This document shows, piece by piece, positions 6,892 to 8,012 of a DNA stretch of 8,012 nucleotides. Within the stretch, counting starts at the first letter, position 1. Each line of letters starts with the position of its first letter. Under the pieces are notes generated by a model. That model was not told the DNA's origin and made no database searches. It was given only the letters and a program-made list of their open reading frames with translations. The translations under genes were made by a program, and so were the position numbers. Origin of the DNA: an uncultured Collinsella sp. (lineage in GTDB: Bacteria > Actinomycetota > Coriobacteriia > Coriobacteriales > Coriobacteriaceae); the NCBI GenBank assembly GCA_900555515.1, contig USLO01000076.1:1-8012 (forward strand), read 5' to 3'.

Positions 6892-7455
6892 TTTGAGCTT
6901 GCGGGTCTTGGGCTTAAAGCGCATACCCGTCTGGCGTCCGCCACGTGCGGAGAATCCATAGCCGGACTGCGGCACGACGCCGGACATCAAAAACGGAATG
7001 GCAACCAGACCCGTCAGGATCGAGGACGGCAGTGCATGGCCGAAGATCGCCACGACAAAGCTCGTCTCCAAACCCATAAACAGCAAGATGATGCTGTAGA
7101 TCACATTAATGGCGAGCGCGAAGGCGCCCACGGTGACGCCGCGCGCACTCGGGCTACCGCCCGTCTGACCGACGGCGCTGTGCACCAGGGCAAAAGAACC
7201 CACGGTCAGCAGGAGCGACATAACGCCCACCGGCACGGCAGCGGACAGGTCATAAAACAAGCCGCTGCAAAATCCGCACACGACGGCACGGGTCGGGTCG
7301 CCCGAGAACACGCTTAGGCACACCAGGATAATCATGAAGTTGACGCGACCGCCCGCAATGGAGATCTGCGGTGCCAGGCCTGCCTGCAGCAGCACGCACA
7401 CGATGGCGGCGATCACAAACGTACGGGAGCTCATCCCCTGCTCGTGTAGATCCAT
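6889..7455 (-). CDS. mreD: MreD, membrane component of the rod-shape elongation complex
   Basis: A small, very hydrophobic protein of 188 residues that, with MreC, forms the membrane scaffold coupling the cytoskeleton to RodA and PBP2. Five to six membrane segments can be seen, including SSRTFVIAAIVCVLLQAGLA near the N-terminus, VNFMIILVCLSVFSGDPTRA, GFCSGLFYDLSAAVPVGVMS, and two further helices. The NFM segment and the G-x3-GLFYDL segment fit the MreD family, which is poorly conserved in sequence. Assignment therefore also rests on position between mreC and mrdA and on the usual length of 160-190 residues. The C-terminus is strongly basic (RFKPKTRKLK), as expected for a cytoplasmic end. I prefer ATG 7455-7453 because TAGGGGG lies 7 bases before it. 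The alternative ATG at 7461 adds two residues but is only 1 base from that site. Confidence 0.88.
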   Translation of the reverse strand: MDLHEQGMSSRTFVIAAIVCVLLQAGLAPQISIAGGRVNFMIILVCLSVFSGDPTRAVVCGFCSGLFYDLSAAVPVGVMSLLLTVGSFALVHSAVGQTGGSPSARGVTVGAFALAINVIYSIILLFMGLETSFVVAIFGHALPSSILTGLVAIPFLMSGVVPQSGYGFSARGGRQTGMRFKPKTRKLK

Positions 7456-7462
7456 GGACATG

Positions 7463-7469
7463 CCCCCTA
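7463..7469 (-). promoter_or_regulatory. Ribosome binding site of mreD, fused to the mreC stop codon; decides the start
   Basis: The minus strand reads TAGGGGGCATGTCCATG. TAG ends mreC and AGGGGG is the binding site. The first ATG (7461) is 1 base away, too close for normal initiation. The second (7455) is at the optimal 7 bases. Confidence 0.7.
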
Positions 7470-8012
7470 TTCGCTCGAGCCGGAGTCGGTCGTCTCGGAC
7501 GTGTCGGAACTGTCGTCCGAACTCTCGTCCTTCGTCTTGGTCGCAGCATCGCGCGACGTTCCCTGCGGCGTGCTGTTGGCCGTGCTCACGTCCTCATCCG
7601 AAGCCGACTGTTCGTCGGTCAGCGAGGTAATGACCAGCACTTCCTCGTTGTTCTCGGCCGTGGTCTGAGCGCGCACCACAATGGTGTAGTACACGTCGTT
7701 TGCCGATTTCTCGACCGACGAGACGGTGCCGAGCGGTAGACCCTTAGGGAACACACCGCCAATGCCCGAGGTTACGATGATGTCGCCAACCTTAACGTCG
7801 GAGTCGACGCTCACGTACTCAAGACGCAGTGTGCCGTCAGCCTGACCCTGAAGCATGCCCTGGGCGCGCGTGTCCTGCACCATGGCGGACACGCCCGAGT
7901 TCTCGTCGCCAATCAGGCGCACGGTCGATGTCTTAGCCGATACCTCGATAATCTGGCCGATAACACCGGCAGAACTCGTCACGGGCATGTTGATGGTAAG
8001 GCCGTCGGCAGA
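7467..8012 (-). CDS. mreC: MreC, rod-shape-determining protein (N-terminal part beyond the right edge)
   Basis: The frame is open to the right edge and gives the last 181 residues. The internal Met at 7988 is not the start, because SADGLTIN precedes it in frame. The visible part is the extracytoplasmic beta-barrel region of MreC: VTSSAGVIGQIIEVSAKTS, then VRLIGDENSGVSAMV, GMLQG, LRLEYV, VGDIIVTSGIGGVFPKGLPL and GTVSSV. The TSGxGGxFPxGxxxG motif is diagnostic. MreC binds PBP2 and is thought to activate the RodA-PBP2 pair. The membrane anchor and coiled coil expected at the N-terminus lie outside the window. After the fold ends (EEVLVITSL) there is a 50-residue tail made mostly of Ser, Thr, Asp and Glu (7470-7619), probably disordered and outside the membrane. 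The stop TAG forms part of the mreD ribosome binding site. Confidence 0.93.
   Translation of the reverse strand, partial: SADGLTINMPVTSSAGVIGQIIEVSAKTSTVRLIGDENSGVSAMVQDTRAQGMLQGQADGTLRLEYVSVDSDVKVGDIIVTSGIGGVFPKGLPLGTVSSVEKSANDVYYTIVVRAQTTAENNEEVLVITSLTDEQSASDEDVSTANSTPQGTSRDAATKTKDESSDDSSDTSETTDSGSSE

Overview
This is a gene-dense, GC-rich stretch in which all seven genes lie on the minus strand with no gap longer than 18 bases. Gene content, codon use and strong purine-rich ribosome binding sites suggest an actinobacterium. A Coriobacteriia genome (Collinsella-like gut bacterium) is my best guess, but that is a judgement from protein style and gene order, not from a database search.

Read along the minus strand, from high to low coordinates: the C-terminal part of mreC (8012-7467, cut by the window edge); mreD (7455 or 7461 to 6889); mrdA, encoding the class B transpeptidase PBP2 (6875-4806); rodA, encoding the SEDS glycosyltransferase (4796-3570); a 309-residue protein with a DUF697-like helical domain and no recognisable function (3551-2622); a radical SAM protein of the TIGR03960 type (2611-734, TTG start); and its partner of the TIGR03936/DUF2344 type (737 to the left edge, cut). 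No RNA gene, mobile element, CRISPR array, promoter or terminator could be supported, and no stretch over 300 bases lacks a gene.

The first four genes form the classic lateral-wall elongation module. MreC and MreD are the membrane scaffold, RodA polymerises lipid II into glycan strands and PBP2 cross-links them. mreB is not in the window. The last two genes are a widely conserved radical SAM/partner pair of uncertain function. The DUF697-like protein sits between the two modules. The spacing suggests one transcript with close translational coupling: at four of six junctions the TAG stop of one gene is also the start of the Shine-Dalgarno sequence of the next, and a fifth junction is an ATGA overlap.

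Most worth a second look: a Cys-Cys-His-Cys set in PBP2 whose spacing matches the zinc site known from Gram-negative PBP2; an extra N-terminal membrane helix in PBP2; substitutions in otherwise conserved PBP2 and RodA motifs; the DUF697-like protein without a GTPase domain inside a cell-wall operon; and the repeated stop/Shine-Dalgarno fusions. I see no clearly new multi-gene system such as a defence island or biosynthetic cluster.
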